Positions 27,837 to 38,318 are shown, numbered from the stretch's first letter. The stretch is DNA of 64,000 nt from Gimesia maris (GCF_008298035.1 NZ_CP042910.1:1074001-1138000), one strand, 5' to 3'. Numbers and translations are program-made. Notes: generated from the sequence alone by a model not told the origin.

Positions 27837-28160
27837 TCACGGCCTGTCAAAAGAGTAACCTGACTCGATCCGGGCGATTTCAATAGAGTAGTTCTGGTAC
27901 CATTGGATTTTTCCAAGTTCTTGTGCTGACTGATGTTCCGGGTTTTGTTTCCAGGCAGTGATGGCATTCAGATCCTCCCAATAGGAAATAGTCACCCCCT
28001 TCCCGTCCGGTGAACGAAAAGACTCTATTCCCAAATAGCCGGGCTGTTGCGCTGCCAGTTCCAGCATGCGGTCTGACATGGCGTCGTACCCCTCTTGAGA
28101 GTCGGAGAGAGTCGAAGTAAAAATGACTGCATAACAGGGCGTTTTTCGAGGCAAATTCAT
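27837..28160 (-). CDS. Antibiotic biosynthesis monooxygenase (ABM) domain protein
   Basis: A 107-residue ferredoxin-like fold protein of the ABM family, small heme- or cofactor-free oxygenases and heme-degradation relatives. The central motif QPGYLGIESFRSPDGKGVTI followed by SYWEDLNAITAWKQNPEHQ is characteristic. No signal peptide. Convergent with the M1 peptidase gene, 10 bp from its stop. The actual substrate cannot be predicted. Confidence 0.85.
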   Translation of the reverse strand: MNLPRKTPCYAVIFTSTLSDSQEGYDAMSDRMLELAAQQPGYLGIESFRSPDGKGVTISYWEDLNAITAWKQNPEHQSAQELGKIQWYQNYSIEIARIESGYSFDRP

Positions 28161-28330
28161 AACAGGTTCGTGCTATCCAGTACCCGGCGACAGGGGAGTT
28201 ATTTCGTCCGAAAACAGGGATTTAGAGGGCGGGCAGGCAATTTCAGCCTTGCTACATAATCTGCTTTCATAAATAATTTATCCTGTGATCAATTCAGTTT
28301 CGATGTTTTTTTAAAGAGGAGGCAGTGCAA

Positions 28331-28486
28331 GTGACGGGTTATACGGTCCACACAGGTTCAACCGAAGATTTCTCTAACGGCTGGGACCGCATTTTTGGTG
28401 AGAAAACCGTCAAAAAAGAGAAGAAACAAAAGAAAGCCAAAAAGAAAACCGCCGCTAAGAAAGAATCGAAAAAGAAGAAAAAATAG
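28331..28486 (+). CDS. Small Lys-rich protein (51 aa)
   Basis: 51 residues: a short N-terminal part (MTGYTVHTGSTEDFSNGWDR) with aromatic residues, then IFGEK and a tail in which about half the residues are lysine. The GTG start at 28331 lies 8 bases after a very strong GAGGAGG site (28316-28322); another GTG at 28325 is too close to it. Small proteins with a W-D-x-I-F-G-type head and a Lys/Ala tail occur in planctomycetes, to my recollection, but I cannot name a family. The basic tail suggests nucleic acid binding. Standing alone between the ABM gene and the acidic small-protein gene. Confidence 0.65.
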   Translation: MTGYTVHTGSTEDFSNGWDRIFGEKTVKKEKKQKKAKKKTAAKKESKKKKK

Positions 28487-28673
28487 TCGTTCTTTTTCCG
28501 ACAGAGTCAGTTGAAAATGGATCCGGAAGGCGAAATTCAGAAATGGATGTTCTGCAGTCTCGCCTGGTAATTTTTTGCACAGGGCCGTGCTAATGCTTTA
28601 AGCCCGGAAGGCCGATAAATAAATTCGTGCTTTTCCTGCTTATTGTAGTCAAACACAGGACATGGAGGTAACG

Positions 28674-28904
28674 ATGTCAGAAGAAAACAACCAGGAAGAA
28701 TATGAGGAGATCACCAGCGAAGAAGTCGACCGTGTCGTCGCCAGGCTGGAAGCACTGATCGAATCAACCGATAGCGAAAACATTCGCTCTTATCTGGAAG
28801 AAGCGATGAACGAGATTTACTATCTCGTATATGAGGAAGGCGAAGAAGAGTTGGATTCCGAAGTGGAAGCCTGTGGCGAAGACGATCTGTCTGAAGCTGC
28901 CTGA
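28674..28904 (+). CDS. Small acidic protein (76 aa)
   Basis: 76 residues, very rich in Glu/Asp, predicted largely helical (EEVDRVVARLEALIESTDSE, then YLEEAMNEIYYLVYEEGEEE). No named family recognised. The start at 28674 was chosen because the preceding GGAGGT is then a well-spaced ribosome site; an ATG at 28662 would lie upstream of that site. It ends in a strong terminator and is probably monocistronic. A protein-binding or regulatory role is plausible but unproven. Confidence 0.7.
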   Translation: MSEENNQEEYEEITSEEVDRVVARLEALIESTDSENIRSYLEEAMNEIYYLVYEEGEEELDSEVEACGEDDLSEAA

Positions 28905-28950
28905 TCCTTCCCTGAAAGACAATTGATTGCTGCGCAAACCAGCAAAACTT

Positions 28951-28987
28951 AAGGCCACTTCCCCGTTCACGAGAAGTGGCCTTTTTC
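28951..28987 (+). terminator. Intrinsic terminator after the small acidic protein gene
   Basis: Perfect 11-bp stem (28951-28961 with 28973-28983) followed by T residues. It lies between convergent genes and may act weakly for the minus-strand lipoprotein gene as well. Confidence 0.88.
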
Positions 28988-29011
28988 GTTTTTCCAGCAG
29001 GGGCTCAATCT

Positions 29012-30232
29012 TTATTTATCAAGCTCTACTGTAATAGATCGCTTTTTAGCGTCGACCTTGGCAGGTTTACCAAACTTGATTTTTTTGGCGAACGCCTCGA
29101 CATCAGCCACGGGGGAAATCTTGAAGATGGTCGTTTCCCCTTCTGCCATGGGGACGATGTTGACCTGATCGGAATCGTCAACGGACAACAGGATCTGTTC
29201 AATAATCGGATCCTGTTCTGTGCTGGTCAGCTTCTGTTCAATCACAATGGTGACGATCTCATTCGGGTCAGCAGGCTTGTTTTCCCCCAGCGTAGGACTG
29301 GCAGGACCACCCATCATCGGCTGTCCCAACTGCATCATCAGCATTGGCGCAAACATCGCTACCGGTGCAATAATTGGTGACAGGGTGTTATTGAATTCTT
29401 CTTCCGATTTGGCGCTTTCCAGTTTGGCCAGGGTTTCATTCACCTGTTTGAGGCCGGCCAGGGTCTGTTCTTTCTGGGCCGTCACTTTTTCCGGTGTCAG
29501 CTCTGCCAGTTGCTTGCGGACATCGTCCATTTTGGTTTGCCAGTTGTCTGCCAGGTTTTTGGGAATCCATTTTCCCTCTACTTTAACCATCTGTTCTTCT
29601 TTAGGCTCTTCACCCGGTGCTTCAATTTTGATGGTCGCAGTATCACCTTCAGAAGTGACAACGGTAACTTTCGTCTGTTTCAGTTTCTCTGAAAAACTGG
29701 CTTCCTCGTCTTTTTGTGGTATCAGATCGGATATCGCGACGAGGTTCTTTGCCAGCTGATTCCCGGTTGTTGACAGGAATTTGCCGCCATCAAAACTTTT
29801 CAGTTTATCGAGGCTGGAGAGGTCACTGTTGACCAGGGCGGAAATGATATTCGTGGTCGGATCCCAGAACTCACTTACTTTTTCCGGGGGCACAGGCAAG
29901 TTCTGAAGCATCTGGTTTTTGAGGATGTATTCTTTTTTCTCTTTCAGGATTTTCGCCAGTCGCTGTCCAGTTTCGAACGTACCGTTGTACATTTCCGGAT
30001 CCATTTTTGATGCGAAGTCGTGGGCAATGCTGTTCACATCCTGCTGATAGCTGGCGGGCAGGAAATTCCAGACGGCTTCCATTTCCTGATTGTTCACACC
30101 ATTCAGCATGGCCAGAATGGACTCATCCGGTCCTAAGTTCTGCGCCGTTTCAGCGGGTTTTCCACATCCGGAGAGCAGGGGAAGCGTGCCGACTATAAAG
30201 AGAAGGGCAAAAAGCGGGATCAGTTTCTTCAT
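29012..30232 (-). CDS. Lipoprotein of unknown function
   Basis: 406 residues. The N-terminus (MKKLIPLFALLFIVGTLPLL followed by SGCGK) is a lipoprotein signal with lipobox LSGC at Cys24. An AAAGGAAA site precedes this ATG, so upstream in-frame starts were rejected. The mature part is mostly helical (for example ESILAMLNGVNNQEMEAVW near the N-terminus) and ends in a beta-rich region with VDDSDQVNIVPMAEGETTIF. A repeated Asp/Glu/Lys-rich pattern but no catalytic motif is seen. I do not recognise a family; similar lipoproteins are common in planctomycetes. A 600-bp gap to the LysR gene lies upstream. Confidence 0.7.
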   Translation of the reverse strand: MKKLIPLFALLFIVGTLPLLSGCGKPAETAQNLGPDESILAMLNGVNNQEMEAVWNFLPASYQQDVNSIAHDFASKMDPEMYNGTFETGQRLAKILKEKKEYILKNQMLQNLPVPPEKVSEFWDPTTNIISALVNSDLSSLDKLKSFDGGKFLSTTGNQLAKNLVAISDLIPQKDEEASFSEKLKQTKVTVVTSEGDTATIKIEAPGEEPKEEQMVKVEGKWIPKNLADNWQTKMDDVRKQLAELTPEKVTAQKEQTLAGLKQVNETLAKLESAKSEEEFNNTLSPIIAPVAMFAPMLMMQLGQPMMGGPASPTLGENKPADPNEIVTIVIEQKLTSTEQDPIIEQILLSVDDSDQVNIVPMAEGETTIFKISPVADVEAFAKKIKFGKPAKVDAKKRSITVELDK

Positions 30233-30830
30233 GAGGTTTCCTTTAAGTGAGAGAAAATAGGGATGTGAAAGCATGTGCCGCTGCAATTCATTACAAATGA
30301 TCATATCTCTGCACGACGGAGATGAGTAGGTTTGCAGGTCGCTTTGTCGTTTCAGATTCATAAATTCGCTGACGAGATGAGCGTCGATTGCGGCTCGGGG
30401 TTGATTTCAGCAGGCGCAGTGTTTTCAACAGACGTCTACTATAGAACATAGATCAAAATAAGCGGTGAGTCTGTATTTCTTGCTACTATAAGCAAATTGA
30501 ATAGAACCAACGCGAGATATAAGTGTCAGGATGAAACTATTTCGAATTTCGCGTGTTAAATTCAAAGTGACGGGAGCTGTTGGCCAGACTGCTGCTCTTG
30601 GCCTGAGTGAATCCGTTTTCGAGGTCCGTTCAGAGGTCGGTTCGTAAGTGTAAATATGGAAATGCCTTGTGAATAACGCAATAATCCTAAGTTAAAGGGC
30701 TGTCTTTTTTGAAAAGTCGTGCGCTTGACTTCATGACTCTTTGAACCCTACACTGTGCCGTATTCGAAAATTAAATACTGCAGACCGGCTATTATTAGTA
30801 TTCCTTATAAATAGGACAGGTTTCACTTCC
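30233..30830. other. Intergenic region between lipoprotein and LysR genes
   Basis: About 600 bp with no convincing gene. The divergent promoters of the lipoprotein and LysR genes should lie here; a candidate for LysR is listed at 30725-30754. AT-rich in its middle part. Confidence 0.4.
30725..30754 (+). promoter_or_regulatory. Candidate sigma-70 type promoter for the LysR gene
   Basis: TTGACT (30725-30730), an 18-base spacer, then TACACT (30749-30754). It lies about 75 bases before the LysR start. Based on match to the general bacterial consensus only. Confidence 0.4.
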
Positions 30831-31820
30831 ATGCATCTGCGTAATGCTGAACTTTTCTGTGATGTCGTCGTGCAAGGCAGCTTCTCCAAAGCTGCTGAGG
30901 TTCGTCGTGTATCCCAGTCGGCAGCCAGCCAGGCGGTGCATGCCTTAGAAAAGCGTCTGGGGGCCCAGTTAATCGATCGTTCCAAGCGACCTTTTGAACT
31001 GACTCCCGCCGGTGCTATTTATTTTGATGGATGTCAGCAGTTGCTGAAGTCATTCGAACAGGTCGAAGAGCAGGTCCGCCGGGCCGTCGGTCAGACTCGC
31101 AGTCGCGTGCGGATCGCGGCCATCTATTCGGTCGGACTGGCTCAGATGCATGATTATGTCGAGCATTTTCAGCAATTGTACCCGGATGTGATGGTGACCC
31201 TTGATTATCTGCACCCGGATGAAGTCTATCAGCGAATCTGCGAGAATCAGGCGGATCTGGGGCTGGTTTCCTTCCCCAAGGAAGAAAAAGATCTGACGAG
31301 GATCCTCTGGCAGGAACAGCCGATGGTACTGGTCGTTCATCCCGGTCATCCGTTAGCGGAACGCGAGAGCTGTCCGGTTGATGCCCTCGAAGATGAACCT
31401 TTTGTGGCGTTCACATCAGAATTAGTCGTTCGACAAAAGATCGATCGCTGGCTGAGAAAAGCCGGCGTCCACGTACAGTTGATCCATGAATTTGATAATA
31501 TTGAGAATATGAAACGGGCCGTCGAAGCCGGGGCTGGTATTTCTGTCCTGCCTTTACCGACCGTCGCAAAAGAAGTTCATAATCAGTCGCTGAAAGTGGT
31601 ACGTCTGGAAGAAGTCGAATGGTTCCGCCCGATCGGGATCATTCAGAGAAAACAGAAAACGACGCCTGATGTGGTGTCGAAATTCATAGAAGTCTTGCAT
31701 GAAGACCCCGCGAATTTCTCCAGCGCTCGCAGAGAATCGACCGAGGTATCAGCATCCGGGAGTGAAAAACCTCCCAGCATGGATGCATTTTCGTTCGGTC
31801 CTTTGATAGCGCGTGAATAA
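30831..31820 (+). CDS. LysR-family transcriptional regulator
   Basis: 329 residues. The N-terminal winged helix-turn-helix (residues about 4-62: NAELFCDVVVQGSFSKAAEV, then SQSAASQAVHALEKRLGAQL) is typical of LysR. A LysR substrate-binding domain follows (from about residue 90). The start was set at the ATG 30831, where LysR homology begins; an upstream ATG at 30741 gives a non-homologous extension. The gene lies directly upstream of gltBD in the same direction (262-bp gap), so it could regulate glutamate synthase as GltC does in Bacillus, but GltC is divergently placed and the link here is only positional. The C-terminus is a Ser/Glu-rich tail. Confidence 0.92.
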   Translation: MHLRNAELFCDVVVQGSFSKAAEVRRVSQSAASQAVHALEKRLGAQLIDRSKRPFELTPAGAIYFDGCQQLLKSFEQVEEQVRRAVGQTRSRVRIAAIYSVGLAQMHDYVEHFQQLYPDVMVTLDYLHPDEVYQRICENQADLGLVSFPKEEKDLTRILWQEQPMVLVVHPGHPLAERESCPVDALEDEPFVAFTSELVVRQKIDRWLRKAGVHVQLIHEFDNIENMKRAVEAGAGISVLPLPTVAKEVHNQSLKVVRLEEVEWFRPIGIIQRKQKTTPDVVSKFIEVLHEDPANFSSARRESTEVSASGSEKPPSMDAFSFGPLIARE

Positions 31821-32081
31821 GCAGGTTGATGATCTGCGTTTTTCCTGTTGGGATGGATCCACCCGGTTCGAGTCAGGAGAGGACTCTCCCTGAAGATGAC
31901 TCAAACAGATTGATGGTTGATCTTTGACAGAAAACTTTCCGGTCTCATACCGGTAACAAACGGGTATCCGTCTCTCCAGGGCGCGGTGCCATGAAAAAAA
32001 AGAGTGCGACGTCTGTTCGCAATAACAGGATGCCTGGTAGGCATTGATTTTGTTAAACATTAGTTTGAATGGTGAAGTAAG

Positions 32082-35000
32082 ATGACAAGTCGAACCGTTC
32101 GGCGTGGAACTGATTCCGAGAACAAAGCACGAAGCTCCATTTTTCAGGTGGGGCAACTTCCGGAAGCGCACGGGCTCTACGATCCGGAATTCGAGCATGA
32201 CAGTTGTGGTGTCGGGTTTGTCGCCCACATTAAAGGCGAACGTTCGCACCAGATCGTGCTGGACGCCGATGAAATGCTGCGTCATATGACTCACCGTGGC
32301 GCCTGTGGTTGCGAAGAAAATACCGGCGATGGTGCCGGGATTCTGATTTCCATGCCGCACGACTTCCTGTCGCGCGTCGTCAAAGAAGACCTGAACCTGA
32401 CGCTGCCTGCTCAAGGAAACTATGGTCTGGGGAATGTCTTCCTGCCTACCGATGTTGCCCAGCGGGAGCATTGCAAAAAGGCGGTTGAGGAAATTGCTCA
32501 CCAGCAGGGCCTGGTCGTGCAAGGCTGGCGACTGCTGCCGGTCAGTCCCGATGTCGCCGACATCGGTCCTTCCGCACTGCGGGCTCTGCCGCACATGGAG
32601 CAGGTCATTATTTCGACCTCCAACGGAAAAGTCGCTGACCAGGATCACCTGGAACGCCAGCTTTACATCATTCTGAAAGCCTCCAGTCGACTGCTGCGGG
32701 AAGGCAGCAATCTTCCTCAGGGGCTGATGTTCTACTTCTGCTCACTCTCAAGTAAGGTGCTCGTCTATAAAGGGATGTTGACCCCCGATCAGGTCATGCC
32801 CTTCTATCCCGACCTGCAGGCTGATGATTTTACAAGTCACCTGGCCATGGTTCACTCCCGCTTCTCCACGAACACGTTCCCCAGTTGGGATCGCGCCCAG
32901 CCCTGTCGTTTCATGGCTCATAACGGCGAGATTAACACACTGCGGGGAAATGCGAACTGGATGTATGCCCGGCAGGGAATGATGTCCAGTGACCTGTTCG
33001 GGGATGACTTGAAAAAGCTGTTCCCGATCATCGAGCCTCACTGTTCCGATTCCGGGAACTTTGATAATGCACTCGAACTGTTGCTGATGTCCGGCCGTCC
33101 GCTGCCGGAAGTCATGATGATGATGATTCCCGAAGCCTGGCAGAATCACCATTCCATCTCCGTTGCCAAACGGGCCTTCTACGAATATCACTCTGCTCTG
33201 CAGGAACCATGGGACGGACCCGCCTCCGTTTCCTTTACCGATGGGCAATGCATCGGCGCGGTTCTGGACCGGAATGGTCTGCGACCCAGCCGTTATTACG
33301 TGACCCACGATGACCGTGTGATCATGGCCAGTGAAGTAGGCGTCCTGGAAGTCGATCCGAAAATCGTCAAGGAAAAAGGCCGTCTGCAGCCCGGGAAAAT
33401 GTTCCTGGTTGACTTCGAAGAAGGCCGCCTGATCCCCGATGAAGAGATCAAGGAAAAATACGCCACCAAACGACCTTACCAGGAATGGCTGCAGGATCAG
33501 CGGATTCTCCTGAGCGACCTTCCCCTGGAAGGCCAGGTGGAAGAAATTCCCAAAAAGGAACTGCTCTCGCGCATGCAGTCCTTCGGTTTCACCTTTGAAA
33601 CGCTGAAGTTTATGCTGATCCCGTTGATCAAAGCGAAAAAAGATCCGATCGGTTCGATGGGTAACGACGCCGCGCTGGCCTGCCTGAGCGATCAGTCACG
33701 ACTGCTCTACGATTACTTCCACCAGCTGTTTGCGCAGGTGACGAACCCCGCGATCGATTCAATCCGCGAAGAAGTCATCATGTCCCTCGAGTGCTATATC
33801 GGCCCGGAAGGGAACCTGCTGGATTCGACTGAAGAGCAGTGTCATCGCCTGCTGATTCCGGAGCCGATCATCAGCAACGAAGAGATGGCAGCCATCAAAG
33901 CCATGGACTATCGTGGCTGGAAGAATAAAACCATCGACGTAACCTATCCCAAGGCAGAAGGGGAAGCCGGATTCCGCGCTGCCCTGGATCGCATCCGGGA
34001 AGAAGCCTCACAGGCGATTGCCGATGGTTTCAGCCTGATTACGCTTTCGGACCGCGCCGCGGGACGCGATCGAATCGGTCTGCCGACCATGGTGTCCTGT
34101 GGTGCCATTCACCATCACCTGGTGCGCAACGAACAGCGTACACAGATCGGAATCGTTCTGGAAACCGGCGAAGCCCGCGAAGTCCATCATCACTGTCTGC
34201 TGTTTGGTTACGGTGCTGACGCGATCAATCCTTACATGGCGTTCGAAGCACTCTGGCATTCCCTGGAAGCCGGCGAACTGGATGCGGCCAAGTGGACCCG
34301 CGAATCCATTGTCGCTGCCTACCGTAAAGGTGTCAGTAAAGGCATGCTGAAAGTCATGGCCAAGATGGGGATCTCAACTCTGCAGAGTTATAAAGGAGCC
34401 CAGATCTTTGAAGCCGTTGGTCTGAATAATGAGATTATTGACGCCTGCTTTGCTGGAACTGCCAGCCGCATCAAAGGGATCGGGTTCGACGTGGTTGCGA
34501 AAGAATGCGAAATGCGTCATAACATCGGTTATCCGCAGCGCGAACAGCATCGCCTGCCCGTACTGCCTAATCCCGGTGTGTACCACTGGCGTGCCAATGG
34601 AGAAAAGCATTCCTGGTCGCCTGAGAATATCGCCAATATCCAGGCTGCTGCTACAACCGGCGACAAAGAAGCCTACAAGCGATTTGCGAAAGCCGTCAAC
34701 GAGCAGACGACCCGCGAGTGTCATCTGCGTGGTCTGTTGAAATTCAAAAAACGGGATTCGATTCCGCTGGAAGAGGTTGAGCCGGTCACGGAAATCGTGA
34801 AGCGGTTCTGCACGGGAGCGATGAGCTACGGCTCGATCTCTGCGGAATCACACGAAGCACTGGCGATTGCCATGAACCGCCTGGGTGGTAAGAGTAATAC
34901 CGGCGAAGGGGGTGAAGATTCCGCCCGCTTCAAACCCATGGAGAATGGCGATTCCAAACGTTCTGCAATCAAGCAGATTGCTTCCGGCCGCTTTGGTGTG

Positions 35001-36695
35001 ACCAGCTGGTATCTGACGAATGCCGACGAACTTCAGATCAAGATTTCTCAAGGTGCAAAGCCGGGAGAAGGGGGCGAACTGCCCGGGCATAAGGTCAATA
35101 AGATCATTGCCTCGGTACGTCACTCGACGCCTGGTGTGGGGCTCATCAGTCCTCCGCCGCACCATGATATTTATTCGATCGAAGACCTGTCGCAGTTGAT
35201 CTACGACCTGAAGAATACCAACCCGAAAGCCCGCATCAGCGTGAAGCTGGTTTCGGAAGTCGGCGTCGGTACGATCGCTTCCGGCGTGGCCAAAGGTCAC
35301 GCGGACAATATTCTGATCTCCGGTGCTTCCGGCGGAACGGGGGCTTCCCCGCTGACCAGTGTCAAGCACGCCGGTCTTCCCTGGGAACTCGGGATTTCTG
35401 AAACCCACCAGACCCTGGTGCTCAACGACCTCCGCAGCCGCGTGCGTCTGCAGACGGACGGTCAGTTGAAAACCGGTCGCGATATTGTGATCGCCAGCCT
35501 GCTGGGAGCCGAAGAATTCGGTTTCTCCACCGGCCCGCTGATCACCATGGGCTGTATCATGATGCGAAAGTGTCACCTCAATACCTGCCCGGTCGGTATT
35601 GCGACACAGAATCCGGAGCTCCGCAAGAAGTTCGCCGGTCAGCCGGAACACGTGGTGAATTACTTCTTCCTGCTCGCAGAAGAAGCCCGTGAACTGATGG
35701 CCGAACTCGGTTTCCGCACCATGGATGAAATGGTCGGCCGCAGCGATGTGCTGCAGCTGGACGAAAGTGTCGCGCACTGGAAAGCGAAGCACCTGGACCT
35801 GACTCCGATCCTGCGGCTGGCTGAAAAACCACATCCGAATGTGGGCACCTATTGTACGATGGATCAACAGCATGGTCTGGAAATCGTGCTGGACAATCTG
35901 CTCATCAGTGAAGCCCAACCTGCGATTCAAAAAGGGGAACCGGTGACGATTGACGTCAAACTCAAAAACACCGACCGAACCTTTGGCACCATGCTGAGCC
36001 ACGAAGTTTCCAAAGCGCATGGTGCAGACGGCCTGCCCGATGAAACGATTCACATCAACAGTAAAGGTTCCGCCGGACAGAGTCTGGGGGCCTGGCTGGC
36101 ACACGGGATTACCATCGAGCATGAAGGCGATGCCAACGACTATGTGGGCAAAGGTTTGAGCGGCGGTCGCATCATTATCTATCCGCCGGAAGATTCCACA
36201 TTCGCTCCCGAGGACAACATCATCGTCGGAAACGTGAACCTCTACGGTGCCACCCAGGGTGAAGTCTATATCCGCGGCCAGGCAGCCGAACGTTTCTGTG
36301 TACGCAACTCAGGGGCTTCTGCCGTCGTCGAAGGGATTGGCGATCATGGTTGTGAATACATGACCGGTGGTCGGGCCGTCATTCTGGGAGAGACCGGCAG
36401 AAACTTTGCCGCCGGGATGTCCGGTGGAGTGGCCTATGTCTACGATCCCGAAGGACTGTTGCTGCAGAACAGTAACCTGGAAACCATAGAACTGGAGCCG
36501 GTGGAAGAAGCCGATGATATCGCAGAGCTGAAAGCGCTGATCGATAACCATCGCAAATTTACCGGTTCGACGATTGCCAAAAAGATCCTGGATCACTGGG
36601 AATCGGAGCTGGAATCATTCAAGAAAGTGATGCCCATCGATTACAAACGGGCTTTAGAGGAAATGGCGGCTGAAGAAGCCGAGGTCGTCGTTTAA
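32082..36695 (+). CDS. gltB: Glutamate synthase (NADPH) large subunit
   Basis: 1537 residues, normal for the family. Takes the amide nitrogen of glutamine and transfers it to 2-oxoglutarate. The N-terminal glutamine amidotransferase domain begins at the catalytic Cys42 (DSC-GVGF) after a 41-residue propeptide that is removed. The FMN-binding barrel is in the second half, with the 3Fe-4S ligands C1158-x5-C1164-x4-C1169. The C-terminal beta-helix (GXGXG) carries repeated Gly motifs such as GLSGGRIIIYPPED. Followed after 115 bp by gltD, so an operon is expected. Ammonia is channelled between the active sites in this enzyme class. Confidence 0.97.
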   Translation: MTSRTVRRGTDSENKARSSIFQVGQLPEAHGLYDPEFEHDSCGVGFVAHIKGERSHQIVLDADEMLRHMTHRGACGCEENTGDGAGILISMPHDFLSRVVKEDLNLTLPAQGNYGLGNVFLPTDVAQREHCKKAVEEIAHQQGLVVQGWRLLPVSPDVADIGPSALRALPHMEQVIISTSNGKVADQDHLERQLYIILKASSRLLREGSNLPQGLMFYFCSLSSKVLVYKGMLTPDQVMPFYPDLQADDFTSHLAMVHSRFSTNTFPSWDRAQPCRFMAHNGEINTLRGNANWMYARQGMMSSDLFGDDLKKLFPIIEPHCSDSGNFDNALELLLMSGRPLPEVMMMMIPEAWQNHHSISVAKRAFYEYHSALQEPWDGPASVSFTDGQCIGAVLDRNGLRPSRYYVTHDDRVIMASEVGVLEVDPKIVKEKGRLQPGKMFLVDFEEGRLIPDEEIKEKYATKRPYQEWLQDQRILLSDLPLEGQVEEIPKKELLSRMQSFGFTFETLKFMLIPLIKAKKDPIGSMGNDAALACLSDQSRLLYDYFHQLFAQVTNPAIDSIREEVIMSLECYIGPEGNLLDSTEEQCHRLLIPEPIISNEEMAAIKAMDYRGWKNKTIDVTYPKAEGEAGFRAALDRIREEASQAIADGFSLITLSDRAAGRDRIGLPTMVSCGAIHHHLVRNEQRTQIGIVLETGEAREVHHHCLLFGYGADAINPYMAFEALWHSLEAGELDAAKWTRESIVAAYRKGVSKGMLKVMAKMGISTLQSYKGAQIFEAVGLNNEIIDACFAGTASRIKGIGFDVVAKECEMRHNIGYPQREQHRLPVLPNPGVYHWRANGEKHSWSPENIANIQAAATTGDKEAYKRFAKAVNEQTTRECHLRGLLKFKKRDSIPLEEVEPVTEIVKRFCTGAMSYGSISAESHEALAIAMNRLGGKSNTGEGGEDSARFKPMENGDSKRSAIKQIASGRFGVTSWYLTNADELQIKISQGAKPGEGGELPGHKVNKIIASVRHSTPGVGLISPPPHHDIYSIEDLSQLIYDLKNTNPKARISVKLVSEVGVGTIASGVAKGHADNILISGASGGTGASPLTSVKHAGLPWELGISETHQTLVLNDLRSRVRLQTDGQLKTGRDIVIASLLGAEEFGFSTGPLITMGCIMMRKCHLNTCPVGIATQNPELRKKFAGQPEHVVNYFFLLAEEARELMAELGFRTMDEMVGRSDVLQLDESVAHWKAKHLDLTPILRLAEKPHPNVGTYCTMDQQHGLEIVLDNLLISEAQPAIQKGEPVTIDVKLKNTDRTFGTMLSHEVSKAHGADGLPDETIHINSKGSAGQSLGAWLAHGITIEHEGDANDYVGKGLSGGRIIIYPPEDSTFAPEDNIIVGNVNLYGATQGEVYIRGQAAERFCVRNSGASAVVEGIGDHGCEYMTGGRAVILGETGRNFAAGMSGGVAYVYDPEGLLLQNSNLETIELEPVEEADDIAELKALIDNHRKFTGSTIAKKILDHWESELESFKKVMPIDYKRALEEMAAEEAEVVV

Positions 36696-36809
36696 ACAGG
36701 CTTCGTCAGGCGTTCCTTGAACTTTCCAATCAGGTGAGAGGAATGTCTTTCCGAGTGCATTTCATCAGCGAATCACAGAGCTAACATTTATTTAGAGTGA
36801 GATAGAATT

Positions 36810-38318
36810 ATGGGCAAGCCAACCGGCTTCATGGAATTTCCCCGAGAACTGGGTGCAGACCGTAAACCCGAATTGCGCATTCTGGACTGGAACGAATTTC
36901 ACGATCATCTGACAGACGAAGAACTGGGGAACCAGGGTGCCCGCTGTATGGATTGTGGAATTCCTTTCTGCCACACCGGCAAAACGCTGGCTGGCATGGC
37001 TTCCGGCTGTCCGATCAATAATCTGATCCCGGAATGGAACGACCACATCTACCACGGTCGCTGGCAGGATGCGCTGGACAGTCTGCATAAGACCAACAAC
37101 TTCCCGGAGTTCACCGGTCGCGTCTGCCCGGCTCCCTGTGAGGGTGCCTGCGTGCTGGGGATTCACGAACCGCCGGTCACGATCAAAAACATCGAGAATT
37201 CCATCATCGACCACGCCTTCGATAAAGGCTGGGTCGTTGCCAATCCACCAGAAGTTCGCACGGGTAAGAAAGTCGCTGTAGTCGGTTCCGGTCCTGCCGG
37301 CCTGGCTGCCGCCGCTCAGTTGAATACTGCAGGTCACAGTGTGACTGTCTTTGAACGCGATGACCGCATTGGTGGCCTGCTGATGTATGGCATTCCCAAC
37401 ATGAAGCTGGAAAAATGGATCGTGCAGCGTCGCGTCGATTTGCTGGCTGATGAAGGGGTCGAATTCATCACGAACACCTCTATCGGCGTAGACATCACAG
37501 CCGACCAGCTGATGAAAGATTTTGACGCAGTGGTACTCTGCACGGGTGCGACCAAACCCCGCGATCTGCCGATTCCCGGCCGTGAACTGAATGGTGTGCA
37601 TTTCGCGATGGAGTACCTGTCGAAGAATACGAAGAGCCTGCTGGAGTCCGGTCTGGAAAGCACGCACTACCAGAATTCTCCCGTCGAAAACTTCATCAAT
37701 GCTGAAGGCAAAAAAGTGGTTGTGATCGGCGGTGGTGATACCGGGAACGACTGCCTGGGCACGGCCATGCGACAGAAGTGTGCAAGCCTGATCAACCTGG
37801 AAATCGTGCCTCAACCACCGAACGAACGTGCCGCCAATAACCCCTGGCCTCAATGGCCAAAAATCTTCCGCGTCGATTACGGCCACGAAGAAGCGGCTGC
37901 CGCCTTTGGTAAAGATCCCCGTCTGTTCCAGATGTCGACCGTCGAGTTTGTCGGCGATGATGATGGTAATCTGAAAGGGATCAAGATCTGCGAAGTCGAC
38001 TGGTCCAAACCAGCCGCTAACGGCGCGCCATTTTCGATCGTTGACGGTTCCGAACAGGAACTGGAATGCGACCTGGTCTTCCTGGCTCTCGGATTCTTGG
38101 GTCCCGAGCATATCATCAGCGAACAGCTGGACCTGGAACTGGATGGCCGCTCAAACTTCAAAGCCGAGCACGAGCAGTACACGACCAGCCTGGAAGGTGT
38201 CTTCGCTGCCGGCGACTGCCGACGCGGACAGAGCCTGATCGTCTGGGCGATCAACGAAGGCCGCGGCGCCGCCCGCGAATGCGACCGCTACCTGATGGGA
38301 GCAACTGAACTGCCATAA
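36810..38318 (+). CDS. gltD: Glutamate synthase (NADPH) small subunit
   Basis: 502 residues. Supplies electrons from NADPH to the large subunit. Two 4Fe-4S clusters near the N-terminus are indicated by the Cys-rich segments [12 protein letters not shown] and [12 protein letters not shown]-binding Rossmann motif [13 protein letters not shown] near residue 155 and NADPH-binding [13 protein letters not shown] near residue 310. The final [18 protein letters not shown] is the FAD contact near the C-terminus. Length is normal. It lies downstream of gltB and probably shares its promoter. Confidence 0.96.
   Translation: MGKPTGFMEFPRELGADRKPELRILDWNEFHDHLTDEELGNQGARCMDCGIPFCHTGKTLAGMASGCPINNLIPEWNDHIYHGRWQDALDSLHKTNNFPEFTGRVCPAPCEGACVLGIHEPPVTIKNIENSIIDHAFDKGWVVANPPEVRTGKKVAVVGSGPAGLAAAAQLNTAGHSVTVFERDDRIGGLLMYGIPNMKLEKWIVQRRVDLLADEGVEFITNTSIGVDITADQLMKDFDAVVLCTGATKPRDLPIPGRELNGVHFAMEYLSKNTKSLLESGLESTHYQNSPVENFINAEGKKVVVIGGGDTGNDCLGTAMRQKCASLINLEIVPQPPNERAANNPWPQWPKIFRVDYGHEEAAAAFGKDPRLFQMSTVEFVGDDDGNLKGIKICEVDWSKPAANGAPFSIVDGSEQELECDLVFLALGFLGPEHIISEQLDLELDGRSNFKAEHEQYTTSLEGVFAAGDCRRGQSLIVWAINEGRGAARECDRYLMGATELP

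Noticed and set aside
30233-30361. N-terminal extension of the 29.0-30.2 kb lipoprotein
   Set aside because: The signal peptide and lipobox start at the ATG 30232 with its own ribosome site.
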